6,359 bases of DNA from Actinomycetota bacterium (GTDB lineage: Bacteria > Actinomycetota > Actinomycetes > Nanopelagicales > Nanopelagicaceae). Positions 5,801 to 6,359 of the stretch are shown one piece after another. The stretch lies in the NCBI GenBank assembly GCA_009701945.1, contig WLJF01000043.1:1-6359 (forward strand), in the 5' to 3' direction. Position 1 is the first letter of the stretch. Each line of letters opens with the position of its first letter. The position numbers and the translations under genes are program-made. The notes beneath the pieces were generated by a model. That model did not search any database and was not told the DNA's origin. It saw nothing but the letters and a program-made list of their open reading frames with translations.

Positions 5801-6359
5801 TTACTTTTTTCCATCTCCCAAAAGTCCCAGTGCTATCGGAGCTGCTATAGGTCGATTACTTGAAGCAATACGCTCTTCATCGGTGACTGCACACTTGGTC
5901 AAACCAGCAACAATCTCTGAAACATTGCGAGAACAGATACGTCCTTGACACAAACCCATTCCAGCGCGGGTAAACAACTTCGCTGTCCGAGAATCTTCTG
6001 CTCCTAATTCCACAACGGATTCTTCAATCTCACCCAATGAAACTTCTTCGCAGCGGCAGACTACGGTCGACTTCTCTGCCCACGATCTCCAACCATCCTT
6101 GACTGGATAACTTCTCTTGAGCGCATCTGCAAAAACCTGTTTTCTATAACGAGCAAATCGCAACTGTGAGGAAACACTTTGACCGGAGGCTGCAAGACCT
6201 GCAATTTCTCCTTCAAGGAGTGAGAGGTCAGCTCCCCCGATGCCAGTTGCTTCGCCAGCGATCCAGATATTTCTCTGCGAACTCAATTGTTGTGGATCAA
6301 CTGCAAAGACTGTTGTCCCATCAATATCCACGCGCTCTTTGCATCCTGCAATTCCACCC
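5801..6359 (-). CDS. FAD/[2Fe-2S] D-hydroxyproline dehydrogenase alpha subunit, partial at right edge
   Basis: C-terminal 185 codons of a pyridine nucleotide-disulfide oxidoreductase-type flavoprotein; the frame stays open to the right edge, so the GTG at 6331 is internal. Residues 31-52 of the fragment (IWIAGEATGIGGAD then a conserved EGEIAG) form the FAD-binding C-terminal segment. A BFD-like [2Fe-2S] domain follows, with Cys101 and Cys103 in VVCRCEE and Cys137 and Cys142 in GMGLCQGRIC. The tail has the family's proline-containing end (RPIAAPIALG). This layout occurs in alpha subunits of multisubunit D-hydroxyproline dehydrogenase, octopine/opine oxidase, sarcosine oxidase-like and HcnB-type enzymes. 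Given the epimerase and deaminase downstream, oxidation of cis-4-hydroxy-D-proline is the likeliest reaction. The N-terminal FAD domain and any beta and ferredoxin-like subunits would lie to the right. Family is firm; substrate is inferred. Confidence 0.87.
   Translation of the reverse strand, partial: GGIAGCKERVDIDGTTVFAVDPQQLSSQRNIWIAGEATGIGGADLSLLEGEIAGLAASGQSVSSQLRFARYRKQVFADALKRSYPVKDGWRSWAEKSTVVCRCEEVSLGEIEESVVELGAEDSRTAKLFTRAGMGLCQGRICSRNVSEIVAGLTKCAVTDEERIASSNRPIAAPIALGLLGDGKK

Overview
The window looks like a stretch of a compact bacterial chromosome, most likely from an actinobacterium with moderate GC. The reasons are very short or overlapping gene junctions, G/C composition that looks roughly balanced by eye, and a divergent promoter whose two -10 boxes fit leaderless transcripts, which are common in Actinobacteria. 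A streamlined planktonic actinobacterium would fit, but this is inference; no rRNA or marker gene is present.

Layout, left to right. At 1-758 (minus) is the N-terminal part of an NCS2 uracil/xanthine-type permease, cut by the left edge. A 111-bp divergent intergenic region with an 8-bp perfect inverted repeat separates it from a LysE/ArgO-type amino-acid exporter at 870-1493 (plus). That exporter converges on an EamA/DMT-family 10-TM transporter at 1486-2361 (minus), with an 8-bp overlap. Only 28 bp lie between the EamA start codon and the start of an aldehyde dehydrogenase of the alpha-ketoglutarate-semialdehyde dehydrogenase type at 2390-3874 (plus). The dehydrogenase converges, with a 4-bp stop-codon overlap, on a minus-strand operon read from the right edge: FAD/[2Fe-2S] dehydrogenase alpha subunit (5801-6359, partial), DapA-family deaminase (4884-5777) and proline racemase-family epimerase (3871-4875). 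No intergenic stretch exceeds about 110 bp, and no RNA gene, CRISPR array or insertion sequence was seen.

The right half reads as a pathway for trans-4-hydroxy-L-proline. The epimerase would give cis-4-hydroxy-D-proline. The FAD/Fe-S dehydrogenase would oxidise it to pyrroline-4-hydroxy-2-carboxylate. The DapA-family enzyme would deaminate and dehydrate that to alpha-ketoglutarate semialdehyde, and the aldehyde dehydrogenase would yield alpha-ketoglutarate for the TCA cycle. The combination of these four families supports the assignment more strongly than any one gene does. The pathway itself is known, so the less expected observations are the very tight junctions, the mirrored leaderless promoter pair, and an EamA transporter sharing that promoter with the last pathway enzyme.
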